Notes: a model not told the origin generated them from the sequence alone. A stretch of 55,245 nt of DNA from Bacteroidia bacterium (GCA_030427585.1 JAUIBW010000037.1:1-55245); one strand, 5' to 3'. Shown: positions 44,820 to 53,996, counted from the stretch's first letter. Translations and numbers: made by a program.

Positions 44820-46706
44820 TTATTTCTTTTTTGCCTTTTGTTGTTGTTCTGCCTGTTCCATTAATTCTTTCATCTTTTTCTGGAACTTACCTTGTTTCTT
44901 AGGTTTCTTCTTATTCTCTTGAATTTTGGCATGAATCTTATCTTCATCAATAATTACGTTTTTAATAACTAACATAATTCCGATAGTAATTAGGTTAGAA
45001 ATAAAATAATACAATGATAAACCACTTGCATAGTTATTAAAGAAAAATAACATCATTAATGGAGATAAATACATAATAAATTTCATATTAGGCATTCCTG
45101 GTTGTTGCGTTTGCATAGTCTGCCCTGTAGTCATCATCATATAGATAAAAATAGCTACCGATGCCAGGATAGGAAATAAACTAATATGATCTCCATAAAA
45201 AGGGATAGTAAATGGCAGCTCTGCTATAGTATCATAGCTAGATAAATCATCTGCCCACAAGAAACTTTTTTGTCGTAATTGAAATGCACTAGGGAAGAAA
45301 TTGAATAAAGCATAAAAAACAGGAATTTGCATTAAAGCCGGTAAACAACCACTCATTGGATTAACCCCAGCTTTGCCATAAAGAGCCATTGTTTCTTGTT
45401 GCCTCTTCATTGCATTATCCTTATGTTTCTCATTAATTTCTGTAATCTCTGGTCGTAAAACTTTCATTTTGGCCTGAGACAAATATGATTTATATGTGAC
45501 TGGAGATAAAATGATACGCACAATAATAGTCATTACAATAATAGCAATCCCATAAGGTAGAAAACCACTTAAAAATGCAAAAAATGGTATAAACAGATAT
45601 TTGTTTATTATCCCAAAAATCCCCCAACCCAGAGGCACTATCTCATCAAGATTGCGCTTATACGTATTTAAAATCCTATAATCAGTAGGACCATAATACC
45701 AATCCATTGAATAATTAAGTTCTCCTCCTTGTAGTTCTAAAGGCATAGAGGCCGAAAATTCTTTGGTTACTTTTATATCTTTATCATCCAACTCGCTTGA
45801 GTTTGCTATATTTTTAGAGGTAAAAGATGCTTTTTTAAATGGAGTATCTGTTAACAGTACAGAAGTAAAAAAATGTTGTTTAAAAGCTATCCAACTCACA
45901 TCTTGCTCTTCGTCATCTGCAAACTCTCCTTGTCCTAAATAATCATCTTTATCACCATCATATTCATATAAAACCTCGGTATATCGATTTTCATATGTTG
46001 CGCTTTTAGCATGTCTTATACCCTGAAGCTTCCAATCTAGATTTACTGTTTGGCTACTATTAATTACTTGTTGTAATCCTTGAGATCGAACTGTAAAATC
46101 AACCATATACTCATCTGGTTTCAGTTCATATCTATACTCTAGAAATTTGGTATTCGAAACCTTCAATTTCATAGATAAGATTGTATTTTCTCCATTTTTG
46201 GTTACCGTAGGTTCAAAGAATAAATCTTTTGTATTCAATATCCTATTATCTGTAGTTCCAAAATTAATATTGAAAGAAGCATTTTTACCATCTCTAATCA
46301 GGTATACAGGAACAGAATCATAGGTTTTAAAGTTTTTTAATAATGCTTCAGAGATATATCCTCCTCTATTATTTACTTTAAGGCTCAAAACTTCATTCTC
46401 TATCCTAGTAAATTCATCTTTGGCCGAAGGTAAACTAGCAGAATACGAAAATGCTCCTAATTGCGATTTTGCATTAGACAGTGCAACAGAATCTAATGGA
46501 TTTGCTATAATAGCTTCGCTTTCTTTTACAAAATCTGCAGTTTTTTCCTTGTCTGTTTTTGTTTCTAACTCTAACTGTTCTTTTTTAGCTTTTTCTGCCT
46601 CAATTTCTTCTGGAGTTGGTTGATTTAGATAAAACATCCAAACGATGATTCCAAAAATAAGTGCAAATCCAATTATCGAATTAAGATCAAATTTCTTTTC
46701 TTCCAT
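44820..46706 (-). CDS. yidC: Membrane protein insertase YidC
   Basis: Inserts and folds inner-membrane proteins, alone or with SecYEG. An N-terminal membrane segment (SIIGFALIFGIIVWMFYL, about 10-28) is followed by a large periplasmic domain (to about 350) and the conserved membrane core, including FLPYGIAIIVMTIIVRIILS with the buried arginine, AGVNPMSGCLPALMQIPVFY, and GLSLYYFISNLITIG. The C-terminus is a Lys/Gln-rich tail, useful for ribosome contact. The length of 628 aa is typical for Bacteroidota. It lies downstream of pyrG, from which it is separated by a hairpin. Confidence 0.97.
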   Translation of the reverse strand: MEEKKFDLNSIIGFALIFGIIVWMFYLNQPTPEEIEAEKAKKEQLELETKTDKEKTADFVKESEAIIANPLDSVALSNAKSQLGAFSYSASLPSAKDEFTRIENEVLSLKVNNRGGYISEALLKNFKTYDSVPVYLIRDGKNASFNINFGTTDNRILNTKDLFFEPTVTKNGENTILSMKLKVSNTKFLEYRYELKPDEYMVDFTVRSQGLQQVINSSQTVNLDWKLQGIRHAKSATYENRYTEVLYEYDGDKDDYLGQGEFADDEEQDVSWIAFKQHFFTSVLLTDTPFKKASFTSKNIANSSELDDKDIKVTKEFSASMPLELQGGELNYSMDWYYGPTDYRILNTYKRNLDEIVPLGWGIFGIINKYLFIPFFAFLSGFLPYGIAIIVMTIIVRIILSPVTYKSYLSQAKMKVLRPEITEINEKHKDNAMKRQQETMALYGKAGVNPMSGCLPALMQIPVFYALFNFFPSAFQLRQKSFLWADDLSSYDTIAELPFTIPFYGDHISLFPILASVAIFIYMMMTTGQTMQTQQPGMPNMKFIMYLSPLMMLFFFNNYASGLSLYYFISNLITIGIMLVIKNVIIDEDKIHAKIQENKKKPKKQGKFQKKMKELMEQAEQQQKAKKK

Positions 46707-46719
46707 GTATTTATGTATA

Positions 46720-46753
46720 AAAAGCCTTTATCTGATATCTCAGAAAGGCTTTT
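46720..46753 (-). terminator. pyrG terminator or attenuator
   Basis: A 10-base perfect inverted repeat AAAAGCCTTT / AAAGGCTTTT with a 14-base loop lies 14 bases before the yidC start. No promoter box is seen between it and yidC, so partial readthrough from pyrG may supply yidC. Confidence 0.7.
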
Positions 46754-46796
46754 AGAATTATATATTGTTTTTTGTTGTCAATTATCTAGCCAATTA

Positions 46797-48437
46797 CTAT
46801 CCTTGTGACACTTTGGCACTCTTACTACTTTTTGAATATTCTACTGCTGCTCTTATAAAAGCAATAAACAAAGGATGTGGGTTTGCAACTGTACTCTTAT
46901 ATTCTGGATGGTATTGTACTCCAACAAACCATGGATGACCTGGGATCTCTACAATTTCTACCAATCCGGTTTTTGGATTAACCCCTGTAGTCCTAAGTCC
47001 TGCTTTTTCTAATTGTTCTTTATAATTGTTATTATATTCATATCTATGGCGGTGACGTTCGGCAATCATAGATTTTCCGTATGCTTCAAACACTTTACTG
47101 TTTTCTTTCAATTCACAATCCCAGGAACCTAATCGCATAGTCCCTCCCATATCTGTAACATTTTTTTGTTCTTCCATAATATCAATTACGGGATGCGGAG
47201 TATTTTCGTCTACTTCTACAGAAGAAGCTTCTTTAATTCCCATAACATTACGAGAATACTCAATAACCGCCATTTGCATTCCTAAACAAATTCCAAAAAA
47301 CGGGAGATTATTTTCTCTTGCAAATTGCACTGCTTTTATTTTTCCTTCTGTCCCACGTTCACCAAATCCTGGTGCTACCAAAATACCGTCTAAGTGAGCT
47401 ATTTCATTTTCTATTGTATCGTTAGTAATATACTCAGAATGTATACTTACCACATTTACTTTCACTTCATTCTCTGCACCGGCATGAATAAAGGCTTCTA
47501 AAATCGATTTATAAGAATCTTGTAGTTCTACATATTTGCCTATAAGTCCAATTGTTACCTGGCATTTAGGATTTTTATGCCTTTGCAAAAACTTATTCCA
47601 GTTTTCTAAATCCGGAGTATCATAATCTTGAAGTAACAGTTGCCTAAGAACTACTTTATCCAGACCTTCTTCTAACATTAGGTTAGGTACATCATAAATT
47701 GTAGATGCATCTATAGATTGTATTACTGCTTCTTGTCTAACATTACAAAAAAGTGCTAGTTTTTGACGTAATTCATCAGAGAGTTCATGCTCTGTTCTAC
47801 ACACCAAAATATCTGCTTTGATCCCACTTTCCATCAATGTTTTTACACTATGTTGAGTAGGTTTTGTTTTTAACTCTCCAGCTGCAGAAAGATAAGGAAT
47901 TAAGGTTAAGTGAATCACCAAAGCATTAGTATCTCCAAGCTCCCATTTTAATTGGCGTACAGCTTCTATATATGGTAAAGATTCTATATCACCAACCGTT
48001 CCTCCTATCTCAGTAATTACAATGTCGTAGGATCCGCTTTTACCTAGAATTTGTATTCTTTCCTTTATTTCATTTGTGATATGCGGAACAACCTGAACTG
48101 TTTTTCCTAAAAATTCTCCTCTTCTTTCTTTTTGGATAACACTTTGATATATTCTTCCTGTGGTTACATTATTGGCTTGAGAGGTTGGTGTATTGAGAAA
48201 ACGCTCATAATGTCCCAGATCAAGATCAGTTTCTGCTCCATCATCGGTTACATAGCATTCACCATGTTCATATGGGTTCAAGGTTCCCGGATCAACATTA
48301 ATATATGGATCCAGTTTTTGAATTGTAACCCTGTATCCTCTTGCTTGTAATAATTTTGCCAGAGAAGCTGCTATAATCCCTTTTCCCAAAGAAGAAGACA
48401 CACCTCCGGTTACAAAAACATATTTGGTATTAGCCAT
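46797..48437 (-). CDS. pyrG: CTP synthase
   Basis: Makes CTP from UTP, ATP and glutamine. The N-terminal synthase domain begins KYVFVTGGVSSSLGKGIIAA and contains LDPYINVDPGTLNPYEHGE. The C-terminal class I glutamine amidotransferase has the nucleophile in FFGICLGMQMAV and the HPEYKS histidine-glutamate pair. The length of 546 aa is normal. It is the first gene of its transcript, with yidC downstream. Confidence 0.98.
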   Translation of the reverse strand: MANTKYVFVTGGVSSSLGKGIIAASLAKLLQARGYRVTIQKLDPYINVDPGTLNPYEHGECYVTDDGAETDLDLGHYERFLNTPTSQANNVTTGRIYQSVIQKERRGEFLGKTVQVVPHITNEIKERIQILGKSGSYDIVITEIGGTVGDIESLPYIEAVRQLKWELGDTNALVIHLTLIPYLSAAGELKTKPTQHSVKTLMESGIKADILVCRTEHELSDELRQKLALFCNVRQEAVIQSIDASTIYDVPNLMLEEGLDKVVLRQLLLQDYDTPDLENWNKFLQRHKNPKCQVTIGLIGKYVELQDSYKSILEAFIHAGAENEVKVNVVSIHSEYITNDTIENEIAHLDGILVAPGFGERGTEGKIKAVQFARENNLPFFGICLGMQMAVIEYSRNVMGIKEASSVEVDENTPHPVIDIMEEQKNVTDMGGTMRLGSWDCELKENSKVFEAYGKSMIAERHRHRYEYNNNYKEQLEKAGLRTTGVNPKTGLVEIVEIPGHPWFVGVQYHPEYKSTVANPHPLFIAFIRAAVEYSKSSKSAKVSQG

Positions 48438-48477
48438 GTAAACTAAATATTTAGTAAGATTGTATTAAAATTTTGCG

Positions 48478-48485
48478 CAAAAATA
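48478..48485 (-). promoter_or_regulatory. -7 box TATTTTTG before pyrG
   Basis: A minus-strand TAnnTTTG match 40 bases from the start. Confidence 0.4.
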
Positions 48486-48597
48486 CAAAGAAGTCATCAA
48501 ATCATACATCGAAAATCAATCAATATTATGTAACTTATTCATATTCCTTCAACAACTTATAAATTTGAAAATGATTTCACAACATATATATAAAAAT

Positions 48598-48623
48598 AAA
48601 ATCCTGTCTCACGACAGGATTTT
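48598..48623 (-). terminator. Terminator of the DUF5606 gene
   Basis: A perfect 11-base inverted repeat AAAATCCTGTC / GACAGGATTTT with a 4-base loop. Confidence 0.85.
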
Positions 48624-48642
48624 ATTATAAAAAATTATGCTT

Positions 48643-49065
48643 TTATTCTTCTTCTTCGGCAACTTTCTCCTCTTCTACTTCATCAAAATCTGTTAACCCT
48701 TTGGATTGTAAAATATTATACCATTGTATTACTTTTTTCATATCACTGGCATACACTCTATCCTCATCATAATCTGGCAGGATTTCACTAAAATAAGCTT
48801 CTAATTTACCTTTAGACTCTTTGTGACTTATAGCTTTTTCGCCATTTTCTTTTTCAAAAATCTTTTTAAAAATTTCTCGTAAAGGAACTTCTTCTGTAAA
48901 TGTATAAATTGCAATTTCGCTAAGCACACTTACATTGTGTCTTATACTTACCGACAACCTTTTTCCATCTAATAAAGATTCTGCTAAAAATCCACTTCGA
49001 GTTTGAGTTTTTAACTCATATAAACCAGGTTTACCCGAAATTGCTAATATTTTATCTAAGCTCAT
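48643..49065 (-). CDS. DUF5606 domain protein
   Basis: A conserved small cytoplasmic protein of Bacteroidota, recognised by the start MSLDKILAISGKPGLYELK and the HNVSVLSEIAIYT and DMKKVIQWYNILQ segments. The last 15 residues are nearly all Glu with Val. The length of 140 aa is normal. No biochemical role is established. It lies downstream of def, 206 bases away, on the same strand. Confidence 0.88.
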   Translation of the reverse strand: MSLDKILAISGKPGLYELKTQTRSGFLAESLLDGKRLSVSIRHNVSVLSEIAIYTFTEEVPLREIFKKIFEKENGEKAISHKESKGKLEAYFSEILPDYDEDRVYASDMKKVIQWYNILQSKGLTDFDEVEEEKVAEEEE

Positions 49066-49271
49066 ATATTTTTTATCTATTTATGATGTATTTCTTTTTA
49101 AAGATCAAACCTGTACAAACACAGGATTACAAAGGATTTACATACCAATTATTTCAACTACTATTGAAATTCTTAAAATATGTTTATTTCTCCTCAAAGT
49201 TGGCAAATATCAGTAGTTCGTTTTAAAAAATCAAACATTTAACCAACATAAATATCTAAAAGTAAAATGTA

Positions 49272-49862
49272 TTATCTACCTTTTTTCATCAATGGAAATC
49301 GCATTCTATATTCTGAATTAATTTTCCCTTTAGAAATATTTGCTAATTTTCCTTTTATTAAACGTTTTTTAAGACTCGATAGTTTGTCTGTAAACAAAAT
49401 TCCTTCGATGTGATCATATTCATGCTGAATTACTCTTGCTGCCAGCCCTCCATAAGTCTCGGTATGCTCTACAAAATTCTCATCAAAATAATGAATCTTT
49501 ACAGTTTCATTACGAAATACATCCTCTCTTATTTCAGGAATACTTAAACACCCTTCGGCAAAAGCCCACTCCTCACCTGTTTCTTCTATAATAGTAGCAT
49601 TAATAAATACTTTTTTAAAGTTCTTTAATCGGTCTGCTTCTTCTTTAGATAATTCTTCATCTTCAGAAAAGGGTTCTGCATCAACAATAAATAATCGAAC
49701 AGGAAGTCCAACTTGAGGAGCCGCTAATCCTACTCCATGTGCATTATACATAGTCTCAAACATATTGTCCAGTAGTTCTGACAATTTGGGATAATCTTTG
49801 GTTATCTCTTTTCCTTTTTTCTTCAATACCGGATCTCCGTATGCTACAATGGGAAGTATCAT
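49272..49862 (-). CDS. def: Peptide deformylase
   Basis: Removes the formyl group from the initiator methionine of new proteins. The three metal-site motifs are GVGLAAPQVG (43-52), EGCLSIP with C105, and Q-H147-E-Y-D-H151. The length of 196 aa is normal. It starts 24 bases after ruvX on the same strand, forming a probable ruvX-def operon. Confidence 0.97.
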   Translation of the reverse strand: MILPIVAYGDPVLKKKGKEITKDYPKLSELLDNMFETMYNAHGVGLAAPQVGLPVRLFIVDAEPFSEDEELSKEEADRLKNFKKVFINATIIEETGEEWAFAEGCLSIPEIREDVFRNETVKIHYFDENFVEHTETYGGLAARVIQHEYDHIEGILFTDKLSSLKKRLIKGKLANISKGKINSEYRMRFPLMKKGR

Positions 49863-49886
49863 ATTTTATTTCTTATTTCTAATTAT

Positions 49887-50297
49887 TTATCGATTATACA
49901 AATAATCTTGCAGTATAATCGTCGCACTAATCTGATCTACCAATGCTTTATCTCTTCTTTTCTTTTTTGAAATACCACTAGCTACCATTGTATCAAAAGC
50001 AATTTTAGAGGTAAAGCGTTCATCAATTCTTTTTACAGGAATATCTGGAAGTAGCGTATTCAATTTTTTCAAAAAAGGCAGAATGAGCTGTTCGCTTTCT
50101 GAAGCTTCTCCATGCAACCTTTTAGGTTCTCCTACTATAAAAAGCTCGACCTCTTCCTTAGACACATAATCTTTTAGCCATGACAATAAATCTGCAGTAT
50201 CGACAGTAGTCAACCCAGAAGCGATAATTTGCAACTCATCTGTAACTGCAATCCCGCAACGTTTCCCTCCATAATCAATCGCTAAAATTCGTGGCAT
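49887..50297 (-). CDS. ruvX: Putative pre-16S rRNA nuclease YqgF/RuvX
   Basis: An RNase H-like fold nuclease; the family is linked to 16S rRNA 5' maturation and was earlier called a Holliday junction resolvase. It shows ILAIDYGGKRCGIAV, IVGEPKRLHGE, DERFTSKIA and DQISATIILQDYL. I start at the ATG at 50297 (136 aa), which gives the family's usual length; an open frame continues to 50411 but would overlap the promoter region of the divergent dapD gene. def follows. Confidence 0.95.
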   Translation of the reverse strand: MPRILAIDYGGKRCGIAVTDELQIIASGLTTVDTADLLSWLKDYVSKEEVELFIVGEPKRLHGEASESEQLILPFLKKLNTLLPDIPVKRIDERFTSKIAFDTMVASGISKKKRRDKALVDQISATIILQDYLYNR

Positions 50298-50310
50298 TCC
50301 TTTTTTTTTG

Positions 50311-50318
50311 CAAAAATA
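50311..50318 (-). promoter_or_regulatory. -7 box TATTTTTG before ruvX
   Basis: A minus-strand TAnnTTTG match 13 bases from the chosen ATG, which supports that start. Confidence 0.45.
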
Positions 50319-50399
50319 TAATATTATTATAAAACGACACTTATTTATTAATGGTTTCCTAAAATATCTATAATAGATACTTTTTTCAAAGGAAGCTAT

Positions 50400-50407
50400 T
50401 ATCTTTA
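50400..50407 (+). promoter_or_regulatory. -7 box TATCTTTA before dapD
   Basis: One base off TAnnTTTG, 17 bases before the ATG of dapD. Confidence 0.45.
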
Positions 50408-50424
50408 CCAAAATTTTTTATTCG

Positions 50425-51240
50425 ATGAACCAACTAAAAGAAACCATAGAAAAAGCCTGGGAAAACAGAGAGCTTTTAAAAGAATCAAATACGCAAAGTG
50501 CAATACGTGAAGTAATTAAGTTATTGGACTCTGGAAAACTTAGAGTTGCAGAACCTCTAGAAGGTGGCTGGCAAGTAAATGAATGGGTAAAAAAAGGAGT
50601 AGTATTATATTTTCCTATTCAAAAAATGGAAACTCTAGAAGCTGGAATTTTTGAATATCACGACAAAATTCCATTGAAAAAAGGATATGAAGCTAAAGGA
50701 ATTCGTGTAGTTCCTAATGCTGTTGCGCGTCATGGTGCTTACATCTCTCCTGGTACTATTTTAATGCCTAGTTATGTAAACATAGGGGCTTATGTAGATC
50801 AAGGAACTATGGTAGATACATGGGCTACTGTGGGTAGCTGTGCTCAAATAGGAAAAAATGTTCATCTTAGTGGCGGTGTTGGTATTGGTGGTGTTTTAGA
50901 GCCATTACAAGCTGCTCCTGTAATTATAGAAGACAATGCTTTTATAGGGTCCAGATGTATTGTAGTCGAAGGAGTTCGAGTAGAAAAAGAAGCTGTATTA
51001 GGTGCTAATGTAGTATTAACGGCATCTACCAAGATTATTGATGTTACAGGGAATACTCCTGTAGAAAGAAAGGGAGTTGTTCCTGCAGGATCTGTTGTAA
51101 TTCCCGGAAGTTATACTAAGAAATTTGCTGCTGGAGAATTTAATGTACCTTGCGCTTTAATTATTGGAAAACGTAAGGAAAGTACAGACAAGAAAACTTC
51201 ACTTAATGATGCTCTTCGTGAATACGATGTAGCCGTATAG
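50425..51240 (+). CDS. dapD: Tetrahydrodipicolinate N-succinyltransferase
   Basis: Succinylates tetrahydrodipicolinate in the diaminopimelate/lysine pathway, which also supplies the peptidoglycan cross-link residue. The enzyme has a helical N-terminal domain and a left-handed beta-helix of hexapeptide repeats (GAYISPGTILMPSYVNIGAY and the following turns) with the MVDTWATVGSCAQIG segment typical of DapD. The length of 271 aa is normal. A strong terminator follows. Confidence 0.97.
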   Translation: MNQLKETIEKAWENRELLKESNTQSAIREVIKLLDSGKLRVAEPLEGGWQVNEWVKKGVVLYFPIQKMETLEAGIFEYHDKIPLKKGYEAKGIRVVPNAVARHGAYISPGTILMPSYVNIGAYVDQGTMVDTWATVGSCAQIGKNVHLSGGVGIGGVLEPLQAAPVIIEDNAFIGSRCIVVEGVRVEKEAVLGANVVLTASTKIIDVTGNTPVERKGVVPAGSVVIPGSYTKKFAAGEFNVPCALIIGKRKESTDKKTSLNDALREYDVAV

Positions 51241-51262
51241 TGTAAAGTATGTAGAAAGAAAC

Positions 51263-51305
51263 TTGAGCTTGTCTTCTCTTTTTTAAGACAAGCTCAATTA
51301 TTTTG
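51263..51305 (+). terminator. dapD terminator
   Basis: A perfect 13-base inverted repeat TTGAGCTTGTCTT / AAGACAAGCTCAA with a 9-base loop. The tail contains TTATTTTG (51298-51305), a one-mismatch -7 box that could start the next gene. Confidence 0.88.
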
Positions 51306-51316
51306 ATCAATAGCGT

Positions 51317-52378
51317 ATGAAGATTTTGGTTATTCAACAAAAGATGATTGGTGATGTGCTCACAAGTACTATTATTTGTGAAGCATTACGAAAAGAGTAC
51401 CCTAATGCTACTATTGATTTTTTGGTGAACTCTAATACAAAATCTGTCATCATAGAAAATCCATTTTTTGATCATATCATAGAATTTAAAAATGAATATC
51501 AAAATGACAAAAGGGCTTTTTACACTTTTTTAAAAGAAATACGAAAGTCTAAATATGACCATGTAATCGATGTATATGGTAAATTAGAGAGCAACCTCAT
51601 CACTTTGTTTTCTGGTGCTTCAAAAAGAGTGTCTTTCTATAAATGGTATACTCAATTTTTGTATACTAAAACCATTAAAAGGAATCTTGTTCCTATTACA
51701 AATGCTAGTATAGCAATAGAAAACAGATTACGTTTGGTTTTTCCCGAAAACAGAATCACTTCTGAAATTACAAGACCAAAAATATTTTTGACTAAAGAAG
51801 AAAAAGAAAAAGCCTTTGAGTTTTTAGAATCTAATGGAATTACTACCAAAACACCGTTAATAATGATTAGTGTTCTGGGTAGTGAAATGAGAAAAACACT
51901 TCCTTTTGAGTATATGGCTGAAGCCATAGATGCAGTTGTTAAGAATATAGAGGCAAATATTCTTTTTAATTATATCCCAAATCAAGAAAAAGACGCCCGT
52001 ACAATTTACAACCTTACTATGCCTAAAACACAGAGGCATATTCATTTTGATGTATTTGCCAAAAGTCTACGAGGATTTCTTGCAATTCTCTCTCATTGTG
52101 ATGCGTTAATAGGTAACGAAGGAGGTGCTGTAAATATGGCCAAAGCACTTGACATACCTACTTTTACTATTTTTTCTCCCTGGATTCATAAAAAAGATTG
52201 GAATATGTTTGAAGATGGAGAAAGACAAACATCGGTTCATTTATCTGATTATATGCCCGAATTATTTTTAAACAAAAGCACTAAGGAACTTAAAAAGAAA
52301 TCCTTAGAACTTTATCCTTATTTTAAAACAGAATTATTCATTAATCAATTACATAATTTTTTAAGGAAAAACTTGTAA
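51317..52378 (+). CDS. GT9-family glycosyltransferase (heptosyltransferase-like)
   Basis: A GT-B enzyme of the ADP-heptose:LPS heptosyltransferase family, acting on the lipopolysaccharide core. It shows the start KILVIQQKMIGDVLTSTIIC, the domain linker and PLIMISVLGS, and the donor-site segment CDALIGNEGGAVNMAKALDI followed by PTFTIFSPW. The length of 353 aa is normal. It opens the surface-glycan cluster at the right end of the window. Confidence 0.93.
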   Translation: MKILVIQQKMIGDVLTSTIICEALRKEYPNATIDFLVNSNTKSVIIENPFFDHIIEFKNEYQNDKRAFYTFLKEIRKSKYDHVIDVYGKLESNLITLFSGASKRVSFYKWYTQFLYTKTIKRNLVPITNASIAIENRLRLVFPENRITSEITRPKIFLTKEEKEKAFEFLESNGITTKTPLIMISVLGSEMRKTLPFEYMAEAIDAVVKNIEANILFNYIPNQEKDARTIYNLTMPKTQRHIHFDVFAKSLRGFLAILSHCDALIGNEGGAVNMAKALDIPTFTIFSPWIHKKDWNMFEDGERQTSVHLSDYMPELFLNKSTKELKKKSLELYPYFKTELFINQLHNFLRKNL

Positions 52379-52403
52379 TTTGCATTTTTAAAACCAAATC
52401 ATC

Positions 52404-53183
52404 ATAGAAAGAGACACTTTACATAGAGAAAAAGTTACCGCTATAGTCCCATGCTATAATGAAGAACATAATATCAAAGGAGTATTAGAATCGGTTTCAT
52501 TTGCCGATGAAATTATGGTTGTTGATTCTTTTAGCACAGATAAGACGGTTGAAATTGCAAGAGAATATACAGATTTTATTATTCAAAGAGAATTTGATTA
52601 TCCTTCATTTCAGAAAAACTGGGCTATTCCTCAAGCGACGCACGAATGGATATTATTAGTTGATGCAGACGAAAGAGTAACCCCAGAGCTTAAAAGTGAA
52701 GTACTAGAGGTATTAAAAGATCCCGGAAAAGATAATTATGTGGCCTACTGGATAAAGCGAATGAATCATTTTATGGGAGAAAGAATACATTATAGTGGGT
52801 GGCGAAATGATAAAGTTATTCGATTATTTCATAGAGATCAATGTAAATATGATGACAGGCATGTACATGAAGAAATTGTTACTCCAGGTAAAATAGGAAT
52901 ATTAAAAAATAAATTTTACCACAATACATATACTACTTTTGATGCCTATATCAATAAATTAAATAGATATGCCTCTTGGCAGGCAGAAGATTATGACAAA
53001 AAAACAAAACGATTAACACCTTATCATTTTGTTATAAAACCACTTTGGGCATTTTTTAAGCATTATGTTATACAAAGTGGGTTTAGAGATGGTGTTCCTG
53101 GTTTAGTTATAGGTTATGTTCAGGCATATGCAGTTTTTATGAGATATGTAAAGCTTTGGTTATTTCGAAAAAATCGAAAATAA
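52404..53183 (+). CDS. GT2-family glycosyltransferase with a non-ATG start
   Basis: A GT-A enzyme resembling the WaaE/KdtX-type family. The first ATG in frame (52515) would cut off the conserved first strand and loop, since the frame upstream reads KVTAIVPCYNEEHNIKGVLE before the visible VVDSFSTDKT. An in-frame TAA at 52389-52391 bounds the frame, and between it and the conserved part there is no ATG, GTG or TTG. The only plausible starts are ATC 52398, ATC 52401 or ATA 52404; I mark ATA, giving 259 aa. The acidic motif LLVDADERVTPELK is present. The gene ends three bases from the convergent kinase gene. Confidence 0.85.
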   Translation: MERDTLHREKVTAIVPCYNEEHNIKGVLESVSFADEIMVVDSFSTDKTVEIAREYTDFIIQREFDYPSFQKNWAIPQATHEWILLVDADERVTPELKSEVLEVLKDPGKDNYVAYWIKRMNHFMGERIHYSGWRNDKVIRLFHRDQCKYDDRHVHEEIVTPGKIGILKNKFYHNTYTTFDAYINKLNRYASWQAEDYDKKTKRLTPYHFVIKPLWAFFKHYVIQSGFRDGVPGLVIGYVQAYAVFMRYVKLWLFRKNRK

Positions 53184-53186
53184 CAT

Positions 53187-53966
53187 TTAGAGATTTCTAT
53201 ATTTTTTCTTCCAGAAAAAGATTTTTCTTTTTAAGGCTATTTTATCATGATACTTCTTTTGAAATGCTTCTGTAAGTCCCCACATGGTTTGATATAGCAT
53301 GGATTCATCTTCACCAGTTAACCTGGCATATTCATTAGACATGATTGCAACCATTTCCTTTTTTGGAGTTAATCTCGAGAAATTACGAATCCTGGTTTCC
53401 ATATCTAAATCTCTAAATTCCATCCTATTAAGATCTACCAAATAAAAATCATACCCAGAACTTGTTTTTACAATCAGGGTATTTCCGGGAGAATGATCCA
53501 AAAACAGGATTCCCTTTTCATGAAGATCATAGGTAAATCTTGTAAAAGCTCTTAGAATAGCTTCGTGATCCGGATAATCCGGCTCATGTACTAATTCCCG
53601 ATAGGTAAGGTCATAATTAAGCAATTCGCTAACATAATAACTCTTTTTAAATAAAAAAGAGGTAGTATACAAATCATAAGCTAACGGAAATGGAGTTTTT
53701 ACTCCCAGTTCTAATAATCTATTCGCATAGTTATAAGACCTTTCTGCTTTTGACTTTCTAAAAAATCGATATACAACCTGATTTATAAAATTAGGAATCT
53801 TGAATGATTTGATAGTATACTTTTTATCTCCAATCTTTACAATTTTTATAACATTGCGCTCTGCATCCCCCAATACCTCATGATAATCATCAAAATGTGC
53901 TATTGTTTTCTGCACTTCGGCTTCAACTAACTTATAATCTGGATGTATAATAAATTTACGTTGCAT
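53187..53966 (-). CDS. WaaP/Kdo kinase-like lipopolysaccharide kinase
   Basis: A small protein-kinase-fold enzyme resembling lipopolysaccharide core kinases. I see the ATP-binding lysine in YTIKSFK (K53), an E76 in KAERSYNYANRL, the catalytic-loop-like HEKGILFLDHSPGNTLI with D157 and N162, and the metal-site-like VDLNR with D178. The loop D-x-x-x-x-N is kept, but DLN replaces DFD/DFG. Residues near GVKTPFP match the substrate-lobe of the family. The length is 259 aa. It is likely to phosphorylate a sugar of the lipopolysaccharide core. It lies among glycosyltransferase genes. Confidence 0.83.
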   Translation of the reverse strand: MQRKFIIHPDYKLVEAEVQKTIAHFDDYHEVLGDAERNVIKIVKIGDKKYTIKSFKIPNFINQVVYRFFRKSKAERSYNYANRLLELGVKTPFPLAYDLYTTSFLFKKSYYVSELLNYDLTYRELVHEPDYPDHEAILRAFTRFTYDLHEKGILFLDHSPGNTLIVKTSSGYDFYLVDLNRMEFRDLDMETRIRNFSRLTPKKEMVAIMSNEYARLTGEDESMLYQTMWGLTEAFQKKYHDKIALKRKIFFWKKKYRNL

Positions 53967-53988
53967 TCTTTATGTATAATAATCTAAA

Positions 53989-53996
53989 CAAAAGTA
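53989..53996 (-). promoter_or_regulatory. -7 box TACTTTTG before the WaaP-like kinase gene
   Basis: A minus-strand TAnnTTTG match 22 bases from the ATG, identical to the boxes before mazG and mnmA. Confidence 0.5.

Noticed and set aside
50298..50411. Long N-terminal extension of RuvX
   Set aside because: It is not conserved-looking, overlaps the promoter region shared with dapD, and the ATG at 50297 gives the normal length.
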